A stretch of 22,473 nucleotides of DNA from an uncultured Collinsella sp. (GTDB lineage Bacteria > Actinomycetota > Coriobacteriia > Coriobacteriales > Coriobacteriaceae): NCBI GenBank assembly GCA_900542275.1, contig UQMW01000039.1, forward strand, positions 1 to 22,473, in the 5' to 3' direction. How positions within the stretch are numbered: position 1 is the stretch's first letter; every line of letters begins with the position of its first letter. A model generated the notes under the pieces. It was not told the DNA's origin. It did no database searches and saw only the letters and a program-made list of their open reading frames with translations. Made by a program: the position numbers and the translations under genes. This document shows positions 5,571 to 14,353 of this stretch, piece after piece.

Positions 5571-7931
5571 CTAAACGCGGCGCTTAAGCTGGGCTCCACC
5601 CTCACCGGGCATCAGGCGGCGCGCGTCGTAGACCGAGTCAACGCTGCTGATGGAGGCCAGCAGCGGATCCAGACCACTCGCGTCCGAGATCTCGACCATA
5701 AAGCGCAGGGTTGCAATACCCTCGCGGTTGGTCGACGTGGCGGCAGAAAGGATATTGCCGCCCGCATCGCCAATGGCAATGGTGACATCCTTGAGAAGGC
5801 CCATGCGGTCCAGGCACTCGACCACGATCTCGACCTGGAAGAGGGTGTCGGCAGCGCCGTCCCACTCCACTTCGATCATGCGCTCGGGATGCTCCATAAG
5901 ACCCTTGACGTTGGGGCAGTTGGCGCGATGCACCGAAACGCCACGACCGCGCGTGATGAAGCCGACGATGTCGTCGCCCGTCACGGGGTTGCAGCAATGA
6001 GCCAGACGGACTAGCAGGCCGCTGTTACTCTCGCCCTTGACGATAATGCCGTTACTGGCGCTCTTGCCGCGCTTTTGCGGCTTGCGGTTGGAGCCGCGAG
6101 CAGGCTGTTTCACGACCTCGGCGATAGCCTCGGCCTTGGTGAGCTGTTCCTCGGGCTTGGGGTCCAAGATTTGCTCGACCTTATTGCCCACAGCGCGCGG
6201 GGCAACCTTGCCGGCGCCGACGGCGGCAAACAGGTCCTCGAGCTGCTTGAAGTTAAACTGCTCCGCCACGGCGTTGAGCGCACGCGTCGAACGCGGCGTA
6301 GAAATGCCATAGCCACGCTTACGCAGGTCCTTGGCCAGCATATCGCGACCAGCAGCAGCGTCATCGTCTTTGGTCGCGGCGGCAAAATAGCGGCGGATCT
6401 TTGACTTGGCGGAAGGTGTCTTAACGATCTTGAGCCAATCACGCGACGGCTTGGAACTCTTGTTAGTCAGAATCTCGACACGGTCACCCGTCTTAATCTC
6501 GTGCGTGAGCGGAGCCACCGCACCGTTGATTTTGGCACCGACGCAATGGTTTCCCACCTCGGTGTGAACGGCGTAGGCAAAGTCGAGCGGCGTGGAGCCG
6601 GCACGAAGCGCCATGACCTCGCCCTTGGGCGTAAAGACAAAAATCTCCTGGTCAAACAGGTCGACCTTCAGCGAATGCAGGTATTCCTTGGCGTCGGTAA
6701 TCTCATCAGACGCAGCCCAATCGAGCGAATGTTTGAGCCAGTTAATCTGGTCGTCCAGACGCTGGGCATCATTGGTCTTAGACGCAGACGATCCGCCCGA
6801 CTTCTTATATAGCCAGTGGGCGGCAATGCCGTACTCGGCCTGCTCATGCATCTCGTAGGTTCGAATCTGAATCTCGAGCGGGCGAGCCGTGGGGCCGATG
6901 ACCGTCGTGTGGAGCGACTGGTAGTTATTGACCTTGGGCATGGCGATATAGTCTTTAAAGCGACCGGGCATGGGGTGCCACAGCGTGTGCACCGCGCCGA
7001 GCGTGGAGTAGCAATCGCGCACCGAATGCGTGATGACGCGCAGTGCCACCAGGTCGTAGATCTCGGAGAATTCCTTGCCTTTGCGCTTCATCTTTTGATA
7101 GATGGACCAATAGTGCTTGGAACGGCCGTTGATCTGGAAGTCTTCCAGGCCAATGCGGTTGAGCTCGTCGGTGAGCGTCTTGATGGTCTCGGCCAGATAG
7201 CGCTCACGGACCTCGCGCGACTCCGCCACCATGCGTGCGATGCGCTGGTAGGCATCGGGTTCCAGGTAGAAGAAGGACAGGTCCTCGAGCTCCCATTTAA
7301 TGGAGCTCATGCCCAGGCGGTCGGCCAGGGGCGCGTACACGTCCATAGTCTCGCGAGCCTTAAACAGGCGACGGTCCTCACGCAGGGCGGCAAGGGTGCG
7401 CATGTTGTGCAGACGATCGGCAAGCTTAACGATAATGACGCGGATGTCCTTGGACATGGCGAGGAACATCTTGCGCAGCGTGAGGGCCTGCTTCTCGTCC
7501 ATGCTGTCGACTTCGATGTTGGTGAGCTTGGTCACGCCATCGACGAGCTCGGCCACCGTATCGCCAAACAGGCCGGAAACATCGGCAAGCGAGGTCTCGG
7601 TATCCTCGACGGTATCGTGCAGCAGCGCGGCGCACACCACGTCACAGTCCATCTTGAGGTCGGCCAAAATGATGGCCACCTCAACGGGATGGTTAATGTA
7701 CATCTCGCCCGAGCGGCGCTTTTGGTTGCAGTGCTTCTCGGCAGCAAAGCAGTAGGCCTGTTCAACCTTGGAGAAGTCGTCCTCATTCATATATTTGAGG
7801 CACAGGCGCTCCAGCTTGTCGTAGCTGTCCGCCATAATCTCGGGCGGCAGCTCATCGGCATGCTTATAGTGCTCCATCTCCGAGAACGGCTGGAGGGTGG
7901 AATCATGGGCGGTACGGGCTGCGGCATCCAT
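5571..7931 (-). CDS. rel: Bifunctional (p)ppGpp synthetase/hydrolase Rel
   Basis: This 786-residue long RSH protein makes and degrades the stringent-response alarmone (p)ppGpp. Domains in order: HD hydrolase (about 55-215) with intact HDTVED (105-110) and RLHNMRTL; synthetase (about 270-380) with RFKDYIAMPK (324-), YQSLHTTV and EIQIRTYEMHEQAEYG; TGS (about 428-490); a conserved cysteine-containing region (RLAHCCNPVTGDDIVGF); ACT at the C-terminus. The RFKD motif is the RXKD form of bifunctional Rel enzymes, not the EXDD form of synthetase-only RelA, and the HD residues are intact, so both activities are expected. The start has a purine-rich site (AAGGGAA) upstream. It is 15 bases after the RecJ-helicase gene and probably in the same transcript. 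Confidence 0.96.
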   Translation of the reverse strand: MDAAARTAHDSTLQPFSEMEHYKHADELPPEIMADSYDKLERLCLKYMNEDDFSKVEQAYCFAAEKHCNQKRRSGEMYINHPVEVAIILADLKMDCDVVCAALLHDTVEDTETSLADVSGLFGDTVAELVDGVTKLTNIEVDSMDEKQALTLRKMFLAMSKDIRVIIVKLADRLHNMRTLAALREDRRLFKARETMDVYAPLADRLGMSSIKWELEDLSFFYLEPDAYQRIARMVAESREVRERYLAETIKTLTDELNRIGLEDFQINGRSKHYWSIYQKMKRKGKEFSEIYDLVALRVITHSVRDCYSTLGAVHTLWHPMPGRFKDYIAMPKVNNYQSLHTTVIGPTARPLEIQIRTYEMHEQAEYGIAAHWLYKKSGGSSASKTNDAQRLDDQINWLKHSLDWAASDEITDAKEYLHSLKVDLFDQEIFVFTPKGEVMALRAGSTPLDFAYAVHTEVGNHCVGAKINGAVAPLTHEIKTGDRVEILTNKSSKPSRDWLKIVKTPSAKSKIRRYFAAATKDDDAAAGRDMLAKDLRKRGYGISTPRSTRALNAVAEQFNFKQLEDLFAAVGAGKVAPRAVGNKVEQILDPKPEEQLTKAEAIAEVVKQPARGSNRKPQKRGKSASNGIIVKGESNSGLLVRLAHCCNPVTGDDIVGFITRGRGVSVHRANCPNVKGLMEHPERMIEVEWDGAADTLFQVEIVVECLDRMGLLKDVTIAIGDAGGNILSAATSTNREGIATLRFMVEISDASGLDPLLASISSVDSVYDARRLMPGEGGAQLKRRV

Positions 7932-7946
7932 CGAGGTTCCCTTCCC

Positions 7947-10900
7947 CTAGGCCCGCGGTACGATCGGGCGGTTAACTTTGGCTAGCATATCAGAAGCGCA
8001 CGAATCGAGCGCCCAACTCCGGAAAGCCGAGAACTCCATGCGCGAGCGCAAGCCCTCCAAATAGCGAATTGACCTGCTCAATTGCACGCGGCCGGGGTTT
8101 TCGGCCATCACGATGCGGCGCGTGTCGCCAAGCCCCGAAACGCGGCAGAAACCAAGCTCTTCGAAGATTCCCAGGCCGCTTGCCACCGAACGTTCGTCGA
8201 CCGGGGTGCGGGCATCGATGGCAAGGCACATCTGCGCGATGTCGATATCGCTTGCGCAGAATGAATCATCCCCGGTCTTACCGCGGTTGGAGCGCCACAT
8301 GGTCTGCAGCGCGCGATAGAGTGTGACGAGTTCGTCGCGCTCGGGTGCGTAGCAGTCGAGCAGGCGCTCGTTGATGCGGGCGTCACGCGACGAATAGAGC
8401 AGGTGGATCACGGCGGGCTGTCCGTCACGACCGGCACGCCCGCTCATCTGGTTGAACTCAATGGCGCCAAACGGCATGTGGTAGAGCACGACATGGCGGA
8501 TATCGGGCAGGTTGACGCCCTCACCGAAAGCCGAAGTTGAAACGATGCAGCTGAGGCTTCCGTCTCGGAATGCTTCCTCCACGCGGCGGCGATCGGAGCG
8601 CGCAAGCCCCGCGTTATAGAACGCGATATGGGTTGCGTAATCGGGCACACGCTTGCGCAACGTCTTGGCGAGCGCCACGGACTGGTCGCGCGAATTGACG
8701 TAAATGACGGTCTTCTCCCCCGTCGCCACGATCGACACCAAACGGTTCTCGCGGCTCGCAAGGTCGCGGTCGTCCTCGAGATGCAGGTTCTCGCGCACCG
8801 TCTCGTCGACCACCGTGCGAGTAATCGGCAGCATGCGGGCAAGCTCGGCCACGACCGGAGCCGTCGCGGTGGCCGTCGCAGCCATAACAACCGGGTCGCC
8901 CAGGGCTTTGAGGATATCGGGCATGTCGAGATAGGCGCTGCGGTCGCCGCCCTTGGCAAGGCCGGCGTGGTGCGCCTCATCGATAACGACAAAGCCGATG
9001 CGGCCCGAACGCGCGAAGCGGTCACGGTGGATAGATAGGAACTCGGGCGTCGTGAGCACGATACCGGTGCGGCCCGAAGCTAGGCCGGCGAACACGTCAT
9101 CGCGTGCGGCCTCCACGGTCTCGCCGGTCAGCACGCCAACGCCAATGCCAAGCGCTGCCATCGTCGACGAGAGGTGATAGGCCTGGTCGGCAACAAGCGC
9201 GCGCAGCGGATAGACAAAGATGCTCGCACGCCCGCGAAGGACCGCCTCGCGCGCGGCATGCACATGGAAGATGAGCGACTTGCCGCGCCCCGTTCCCATA
9301 ACGGCCAGAACACTTTGGTGGTCGGCCAAGGCATCGAGCGCCTCAGCCTGCGCGCGGTGCGGCTGGTTCGATCCGATAAAGCTATGGATAAGCGAGCGCG
9401 TGAGCTCGGTATAGGAAAGCTGGGCGAGCGTCTCGCGCTTACGCGACTCCAGGCGCAGGCCGGAATCCGCCGGCTGCACTCCACGACGAAGCTCGCATGC
9501 CGGATCGTCGACGCTGGGCAGCGTGGTATCGCGGACCAGAACATCCTTGATCATGAGCTTGGGCTTCACACGCCCCTGCCAATGCTCGGCAACGGCCTCG
9601 AACACCAAGTCGACAGCGCTATCGCAGTTGATGAGCTTATCGATTTGCGGCACGCGGAACATAATGGCCGGCACACTCGCGGCGCCATCGGTCGCCACAA
9701 AGCGCATGTGCTCGCCGGTTTTGCCCACCACGGCGCGGTCGCACATCGTCACGCCCTCGGCAGCCAGCAGCGGCACCTTGTTGCCCTGGCCAAACGGCTC
9801 AAGGCGGGAGATCTGCTCGATGGTCTCGATATTCAGCTCGGAAAGGTCGACGGTGGCGGCGACCTCGTCGGTGTCTTCAAAGTCCTCGGAGGGAAGCTCG
9901 GACAGCACGGCGGAAAGGCGGCGGCGGAACTCATCGAGCTTGGATGCCTCGATGGTCACACCCACCGCACCGGCATGTCCGCCGCGACGAATCAGCAGGT
10001 CGGAACAGCGCTCGACGGCGTCAAACAGGTTAACTTTGCCCACCGAGCGACCAGAGCCGCGCGCGATACCGTCCTCGATCGAGAACAGCAGCGCCGGCAC
10101 GTGATAGCGGTTGGTCAGACGGCTTGCCACGATGCCCTTGACGCCCTCGTGCCAGCCCTCGCCACCCACGACGATTGCGCGTCCGCCGTCATAGGTCTTC
10201 TCAACCTTTGCCATGGCATCGCGCGTGAGCTCCGCCTCGATCTCACGGCGCTGGCGGTTGATTTCCTCGAGCTCAGCCGCCAGTGCGCTTGCTTCGATGG
10301 GATCGCGGGCAAGCAGCAGGTCGAGCGCCAGCTTGGGATCGGCCATGCGACCGGCAGCGTTTAAGCGGGGAATGAGCGAGAACGATAGGCCATCCGCCGT
10401 AATGCTCGAAAGGTCCGCCTTGGCGAGCGCGGCAAGCGCGATATAGCCGGGACGAGCGGTTACGCGCATCTGCTGGATGCCCTCGGCAACCAGCGCGCGG
10501 TTCTCGGGCGTGAGCGGCATCATGTCGGACACGGTGCCCAGCGCCGCGACCTCGATTAGCGAACGCCAATACGACGGCTTGCCCAAGCGCTCACCCAGGA
10601 CTTGCACCAGCTTGAGCGCCACGCCGGCACCGGCAAGCTCACGCGAAGGCCCCTCGTCCTCGAGCTTAGGGTCGGTCAGGGGCACGCCCTGCGGCACCTG
10701 ATCGGAGGGCTCGTGATGGTCCGTGACCACCAAATCGATCCCCAGGCTCTCCAGATAGGAGACCTCTTCCTTGGCGGCAATGCCGTTATCGACGGTCACG
10801 ATCAGCTGGGGGCGAGCGAGCTCGTTAACGCGGTCGAGCGCCGCGCGCGAAAGACCGTAGCCCTCGTCAAAGCGATGCGGAATAAACGGCGTGACATCGG

Positions 10901-11234
10901 CGCCAAACGTGCGCAGTGCCTCGGTCAACAGGCAGGTCGACGTAATACCGTCAACGTCAAAATCACCAAAGACCGCGATGTGCTCGTGGTTGCGAATAGC
11001 ACGCTCGACGCGGTCGGCAACGACCGACATGCCCGGGATAATGAGTGGGTCAGCCCAGTCGCGATCGAGCGAAGGCGTCAAAAACAGCTGGCCTTCTTCG
11101 ATGGATGTAATGCCGTGCGCAACCATAATGCGCGCCACCAGCCCGGGTATTCCCAGGCCAGCCGAAAGCTCCTTTTCGAGTTCGGGGTTTTGCTGAGCGA
11201 CCGCCCAGCGATGCGTCGTCTTAAGCGATGACAT
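7947..11234 (-). CDS. recJ: RecJ single-strand exonuclease fused to an SF2 (RecQ-like) helicase
   Basis: This 1095-residue fusion has a RecJ half with DHH-family motifs GDFDVDG (90-96), VTVDNGIA, VVTDHHEP (DHH 172-174), PRLNAAGRMADP and the DHHA1 motifs GWHEGVKGIVASR and GGHAGAVG (418-425), then an OB-like region (about 465-570). The C-terminal half (about 610-970) is an SF2 helicase: Q-like HRAQAEAL, Walker A GTGRGKS (647-653), TTPEFLSIHRD, IDEAHHAG (DEAH 752-755), ATATAT, IYVNSRDQS, STSAFGEGVNLP and MSGRAGRDG. It lacks the aromatic-rich loop after DEAH and the zinc-binding RQC of true RecQ; the last 130 residues may be winged-helix. RecJ is a 5'-3' ssDNA exonuclease that works with RecQ in recombination repair; fusing both would couple unwinding with resection. 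The start at 11234 has GGGGGTGG about 7 bases upstream; a GTG at 11279 has no good site. Confidence 0.92.
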   Translation of the reverse strand: MSSLKTTHRWAVAQQNPELEKELSAGLGIPGLVARIMVAHGITSIEEGQLFLTPSLDRDWADPLIIPGMSVVADRVERAIRNHEHIAVFGDFDVDGITSTCLLTEALRTFGADVTPFIPHRFDEGYGLSRAALDRVNELARPQLIVTVDNGIAAKEEVSYLESLGIDLVVTDHHEPSDQVPQGVPLTDPKLEDEGPSRELAGAGVALKLVQVLGERLGKPSYWRSLIEVAALGTVSDMMPLTPENRALVAEGIQQMRVTARPGYIALAALAKADLSSITADGLSFSLIPRLNAAGRMADPKLALDLLLARDPIEASALAAELEEINRQRREIEAELTRDAMAKVEKTYDGGRAIVVGGEGWHEGVKGIVASRLTNRYHVPALLFSIEDGIARGSGRSVGKVNLFDAVERCSDLLIRRGGHAGAVGVTIEASKLDEFRRRLSAVLSELPSEDFEDTDEVAATVDLSELNIETIEQISRLEPFGQGNKVPLLAAEGVTMCDRAVVGKTGEHMRFVATDGAASVPAIMFRVPQIDKLINCDSAVDLVFEAVAEHWQGRVKPKLMIKDVLVRDTTLPSVDDPACELRRGVQPADSGLRLESRKRETLAQLSYTELTRSLIHSFIGSNQPHRAQAEALDALADHQSVLAVMGTGRGKSLIFHVHAAREAVLRGRASIFVYPLRALVADQAYHLSSTMAALGIGVGVLTGETVEAARDDVFAGLASGRTGIVLTTPEFLSIHRDRFARSGRIGFVVIDEAHHAGLAKGGDRSAYLDMPDILKALGDPVVMAATATATAPVVAELARMLPITRTVVDETVRENLHLEDDRDLASRENRLVSIVATGEKTVIYVNSRDQSVALAKTLRKRVPDYATHIAFYNAGLARSDRRRVEEAFRDGSLSCIVSTSAFGEGVNLPDIRHVVLYHMPFGAIEFNQMSGRAGRDGQPAVIHLLYSSRDARINERLLDCYAPERDELVTLYRALQTMWRSNRGKTGDDSFCASDIDIAQMCLAIDARTPVDERSVASGLGIFEELGFCRVSGLGDTRRIVMAENPGRVQLSRSIRYLEGLRSRMEFSAFRSWALDSCASDMLAKVNRPIVPRA

Positions 11235-11342
11235 AGGCGCCCACCCCCGATAGGGGCAGGTCGCCGCGATACCTCTCACGGTTCATAGCGATGAGTCCTC
11301 TGTGTATGCCCGCTTCGGCAGGCAGATCTGTTGAACGAATTT

Positions 11343-11348
11343 ATTATA
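11343..11348 (-). promoter_or_regulatory. Probable -10 box for the RecJ-helicase/rel transcript
   Basis: A perfect TATAAT on the minus strand lies about 110 bases before the chosen recJ start. No clear -35 sequence is seen at 16-18 bases upstream. The rest of the 11235-11510 divergent gap shows no other feature I can support. Confidence 0.45.
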
Positions 11349-11510
11349 CCGTGCAGCGCGGACGCAAATCGCCGCAGTACGCCGCGGTTTCGGTAAACGA
11401 TGCCGGTAATAGCCTCGAAATATTCAAGCGTTTCTGACGCACGGACGCACGCGAGCGTCTAGCATATCCATTCAAAACGGATTCACGAGCAAAGGGAGTC
11501 ACAAGCGCAT

Positions 11511-12509
11511 ATGAAGCAATGGGTTGGACTGGGCAAGTTTCTCGCGGGGCACATGCAGATCATCGTTCCGATTTGCGTGACGCTCGGCGTGCTCTTTCCT
11601 CAGCAGATCGGCGTTCTCAAGCCCATCGTTCCCACCTTGTTTGCCTTTATGACCTTCCAAGGCGCGCTCAGTAACACCTTCCACCAGGTAGCTGAAGTGT
11701 TCCGCCGTCCCCTGCATCTGATTTTGGCGTTATTTGTCTCGGCTGTAATCATCCCCATCGCGGCGTATGCCATGGGCTCACTGTTCTTTGGCTCCAACCC
11801 CAACCTTGTCTGCGGCATTGTGCTCGAATACAGCGTGCCTGTGGCAGTCACTGCCTTTATGTGGATTAGCATGTTCGGCGGCAACGGCCCGCTTGCGCTC
11901 ACCATTATCCTGACGTCCTCGGTCATCTCGCCCGTGACGATTCCGCTCACGCTCAAGCTCTTGCTGGGCGCCACCGTCTCGATCGATGTGCCGAGCATGA
12001 TGCAGAACATGGCCTTTATGATCGCCATCCCCGCTGTGCTCGGTATTGTCATCAATGAACTCACGCGCGGCTGGGGCCACGAGAAACTCTCTCCCGCGCT
12101 CTCGCCCGCCTGCAAGTTCATGATGATGGGCGTCATCGCGTCCAACTCCACCGCTATGAGCGAGTACGTGCTACACATGAATGTTGAGCGCTTAGAAGTC
12201 GCGCTCTTTATCCTGGTGTTCGCCATCAGCGGCTTTATCATCGGCGTCCTGATCGCCCGGGCCCTGCACCTGCCGTATAGCGAGACGACCACCATGTGCT
12301 TTACCTGCGGCATGCGCAACATCTCTTCGGGTGCCGTCATCGCCACGCAATATTTTCCCGGCGAAGTGGTATTCCCCGTCATGTGCGGCACGCTGTTTCA
12401 GCAGGTGTTGGCCTCAATTATCGGGCACCTCTTTGAGCGCCTGACCGGCGAGGAGCGCGCCGCCCAGCGCAAGCGGGTCGAGGCTGGCCGCGACGCCATG
12501 GCGCGCTAG
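11511..12509 (+). CDS. BASS-family transporter (bile acid:sodium symporter-like)
   Basis: This 332-residue, very hydrophobic protein has about nine to ten membrane segments and no other domain. Features of the SBF/BASS superfamily are the N-terminal GVLFPQQIGVLKPIVPTLFA, the central GIVLEYSVPVAVTAFMWISMFGGNGPLAL region, and the C-terminal CFTCGMRNISSGAVIATQYFPG segment, which resembles the conserved GMRN/crossover region. BASS proteins take up organic anions (bile acids, pantothenate, pyruvate-type acids) with sodium; the substrate here cannot be told. A bile-acid role is attractive for a gut bacterium but is inference. GGGAG precedes the ATG by 12 bases, slightly long. The gene is transcribed away from recJ and converges on the DUF4931 gene. 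Confidence 0.85.
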   Translation: MKQWVGLGKFLAGHMQIIVPICVTLGVLFPQQIGVLKPIVPTLFAFMTFQGALSNTFHQVAEVFRRPLHLILALFVSAVIIPIAAYAMGSLFFGSNPNLVCGIVLEYSVPVAVTAFMWISMFGGNGPLALTIILTSSVISPVTIPLTLKLLLGATVSIDVPSMMQNMAFMIAIPAVLGIVINELTRGWGHEKLSPALSPACKFMMMGVIASNSTAMSEYVLHMNVERLEVALFILVFAISGFIIGVLIARALHLPYSETTTMCFTCGMRNISSGAVIATQYFPGEVVFPVMCGTLFQQVLASIIGHLFERLTGEERAAQRKRVEAGRDAMAR

Positions 12510-12539
12510 GCTGTCCGCATTACGCGGGTGTTAGTCTTG

Positions 12540-13337
12540 CTATACGAGCGTTTCCAGATGCGCACGCAGACGCTCAGCATCGATATCGAGCGTCGTCTCA
12601 GCATTGACTTGGGCCAAACGATAGCCGACAAAGTAGGGCGAAACCACCCAACGCGGCAGCGCCTTGGCAATGGTCCGACCGCCCAGGTGATAGAAGAACA
12701 AGTTGTACGACTCTGCGCGACCACCGTGGTGCTCGTTTAGGATATAGCGCAGAGCTACCTGAATCGCATCGGCAAAGAGATCCGCCTCGGCTTGGTCTCG
12801 TGCGTCATCGCTGGCGGCGATTCCCTGTGGGGCTGAAACGTTGATCTCAAAGAACCCCATGATCGGTTCGGTTGAGATATTGACCGAGATTCTCCCCTGT
12901 TGCCAGACATTGATGCCTTCGAAATTGGCAGAAGTCAGCGAAGCATAGCCGTCTTCCTGCTCCAAACCCACAATCTGCATGTGCGGATGGACCAGACTGC
13001 CGCCCGAAAGTGGGCCCCTGTTCTTGTACATGAGAACGCTGCGATACTGCCGGGAGTCAATCATCCGCTGCCAGCAATCCAGGGAAAACCGCATAACATG
13101 ATGCAGCTCGTCCGGCGCATAGGTCACCAGGTCGGCGTCGTGGTCGGACGACTCAATCAATACGGTCTGGCGAGTGGCCCGCAAGGTCTTAAACTTATTC
13201 TCGAGCCAGATGCAGTCACCGTCGCGCCGGATGATATTGGCGAGTTCCTCGGTATCGCAAAAGGGGCACGCGGTGCCGGGACGACGGTTGTCGTCGGGCT
13301 TACCGTTCGCCTGCTGAGCGTCAAATACCAGCGCCAC
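12540..13337 (-). CDS. DUF4931 (GalT/HIT-like) protein
   Basis: This 265-residue protein belongs to the HIT/GalT superfamily of nucleotide transferases and hydrolases. Visible are a CPFC pair (residues 24-27), suited to metal binding as in GalT, WLENKFKTLRAT, and the active-site-like GGSLVHPHMQIVGL, where HPHMQ corresponds to the HPHxQ of galactose-1-phosphate uridylyltransferases. It is shorter than GalT (about 350), and I recognise it as the DUF4931 type; the reaction is unknown. The start is GTG at 13337 with GGAGG 8 bases before it. That site lies inside the end of cutC, and the genes are 3 bases apart, so translation is probably coupled. Confidence 0.75.
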   Translation of the reverse strand: MALVFDAQQANGKPDDNRRPGTACPFCDTEELANIIRRDGDCIWLENKFKTLRATRQTVLIESSDHDADLVTYAPDELHHVMRFSLDCWQRMIDSRQYRSVLMYKNRGPLSGGSLVHPHMQIVGLEQEDGYASLTSANFEGINVWQQGRISVNISTEPIMGFFEINVSAPQGIAASDDARDQAEADLFADAIQVALRYILNEHHGGRAESYNLFFYHLGGRTIAKALPRWVVSPYFVGYRLAQVNAETTLDIDAERLRAHLETLV

Positions 13338-13340
13338 GGG

Positions 13341-14018
13341 TTATACCTCCAGCGGCACGATCTTGGTGCCATGGAGTTCGGAGACGCCCAGTGCCGCCGC
13401 CACGGTATCGCGATTGGCCGTGGAAATGCCGCCACCGGGAAGAATGGTCAGGCGGTCGCCCGCATACTCGACAAGACGCGACAGGTGCTCCAGGTTGTCC
13501 TCGATCGGCGTACCGGCAGTACCACCGTGCGTCAGAATGCGCGTGACGCCGCAGTCGGCGAGCGTGTCAATGGCGTCCAGCTGAGCCTCGGGCGAGAGCT
13601 GGTCAAACGCCATGTGGAAAGTGATGTCAAGGGACTCGCGCTTGCACTCCTCCGTCGCGCAGCCCGTAGCCATCACGAGGGCGCCGAGGGTGAGCTCGTC
13701 GAGCGCCCAGCCGCTGGCACAGGGCTTGCAGCAGCCAAAGACCAAGCCGTCAACGCCCGCACTCACGGCAAGGCCCAGATCCATCTCCATCATACGCAGC
13801 TCGTCCTGGTTGTAGTGAAAGTCACCGCCACGCGGGCGAATCATGCACATCACCCGTGCATCGTGCTCGTGAGCATAGTTGGTCGTAGCGCTGATAACGC
13901 CGGCCGAAGGCGTAGTGCCACCAACGGCAAGGTTGTCGCACAGCTCGATACGCCTTGCACCGGCATCGATAGCCGCCGGCACCCGCTCAAAGTTCTCGGC
14001 ACAAAACTCGTACAGCAT
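13341..14018 (-). CDS. cutC: CutC family protein
   Basis: This is a 225-residue TIM-barrel protein of the CutC family. Signatures are YEFCAEN at the start, ARRIELCDNLAVGGTTPSAG, MIRPRGGDFHYN, DGLVFGCC, TFHMAFDQ, TRILTHGGT and ILPGGGIS. CutC was named for copper homeostasis in E. coli, but that role is disputed and its enzymatic activity is not settled. The start at 14018 has GGGGG 7 bases upstream and gives the family's usual N-terminus; the open frame runs on upstream through palindromic DNA and is not coding there. It is the first gene of a pair with the DUF4931 protein, so the two may act in one pathway, perhaps on a sugar or nucleotide. Confidence 0.92.
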   Translation of the reverse strand: MLYEFCAENFERVPAAIDAGARRIELCDNLAVGGTTPSAGVISATTNYAHEHDARVMCMIRPRGGDFHYNQDELRMMEMDLGLAVSAGVDGLVFGCCKPCASGWALDELTLGALVMATGCATEECKRESLDITFHMAFDQLSPEAQLDAIDTLADCGVTRILTHGGTAGTPIEDNLEHLSRLVEYAGDRLTILPGGGISTANRDTVAAALGVSELHGTKIVPLEV

Positions 14019-14079
14019 AGATAGACCCCCAAAGACAGCAGATGTTTTCCGACGGGCATTGTCACACACCCCCATGAAG

Positions 14080-14144
14080 TTGCGGTGGAATAGGGACTCT
14101 TTTGGCCTCTGAGGCTCCCATTTAGTCCCTATTCCACCGCAACA
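14080..14144. repeat. Long perfect palindrome upstream of cutC
   Basis: Perfect 20-base arms (14080-14099 and 14125-14144, core AGGGACT) enclose 25 bases that contain a small GCC/GGC hairpin. It lies within 14019-14353, which holds no gene. Both strands could fold; no T-run follows directly. Confidence 0.8.
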
Positions 14145-14162
14145 TAAAGGGAGTAGAACCAA

Positions 14163-14334
14163 AGTAACGCCGCAGGCAGAGGACCGACAGCGAGCGGGCG
14201 CCAGAGCGAACAAATTGACATGAAAAGAGGACGGCATAGACCTTCTGGTCATGCCGTCCTCTTTGAATGACAAGTTGTCGCTCTGGTGCCCGCGCAGCGT
14301 CGGGCAGTTACGGCGTTTGGTAAAACGCCGTAAC
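14163..14334 (-). repeat. Nested palindromic repeat, copy 1
   Basis: The outer arms (AACGCCG at 14166-14172 and CGGCGTT at 14311-14317) and middle arms (14194-14208 with 14279-14293, one wobble) surround the terminator hairpin at 14224-14264. A separate 12-bp hairpin (14307-14334) overlaps the right end. The minus-strand reading of its right half matches a second copy at 22388-22473 at about 40 of 51 positions, including 18 consecutive bases. Confidence 0.75.
14224..14264 (-). terminator. Terminator of the lipoprotein gene (both-way hairpin)
   Basis: Perfect 14-base arms (14224-14237 and 14251-14264) carry an inner GACC-TTCT-GGTC hairpin with one bulged base. The minus strand continues with TTTT-containing sequence and the plus strand with CTTT. 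The stem is about 90 bases after the lipoprotein stop. Confidence 0.8.
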
Positions 14335-14353
14335 GAACTACCGTGTAACTCCC

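Noticed and set aside
6816..7985. Long plus-strand open frame (389 codons) opposite rel
   Set aside because: It is fully antisense to a complete Rel with all motifs; GC-rich codon use keeps the opposite frame open.
9174..10364. Long plus-strand open frame (396 codons) opposite the RecJ region
   Set aside because: Antisense to conserved DHH/OB sequence, no recognisable domain and no ribosome site.
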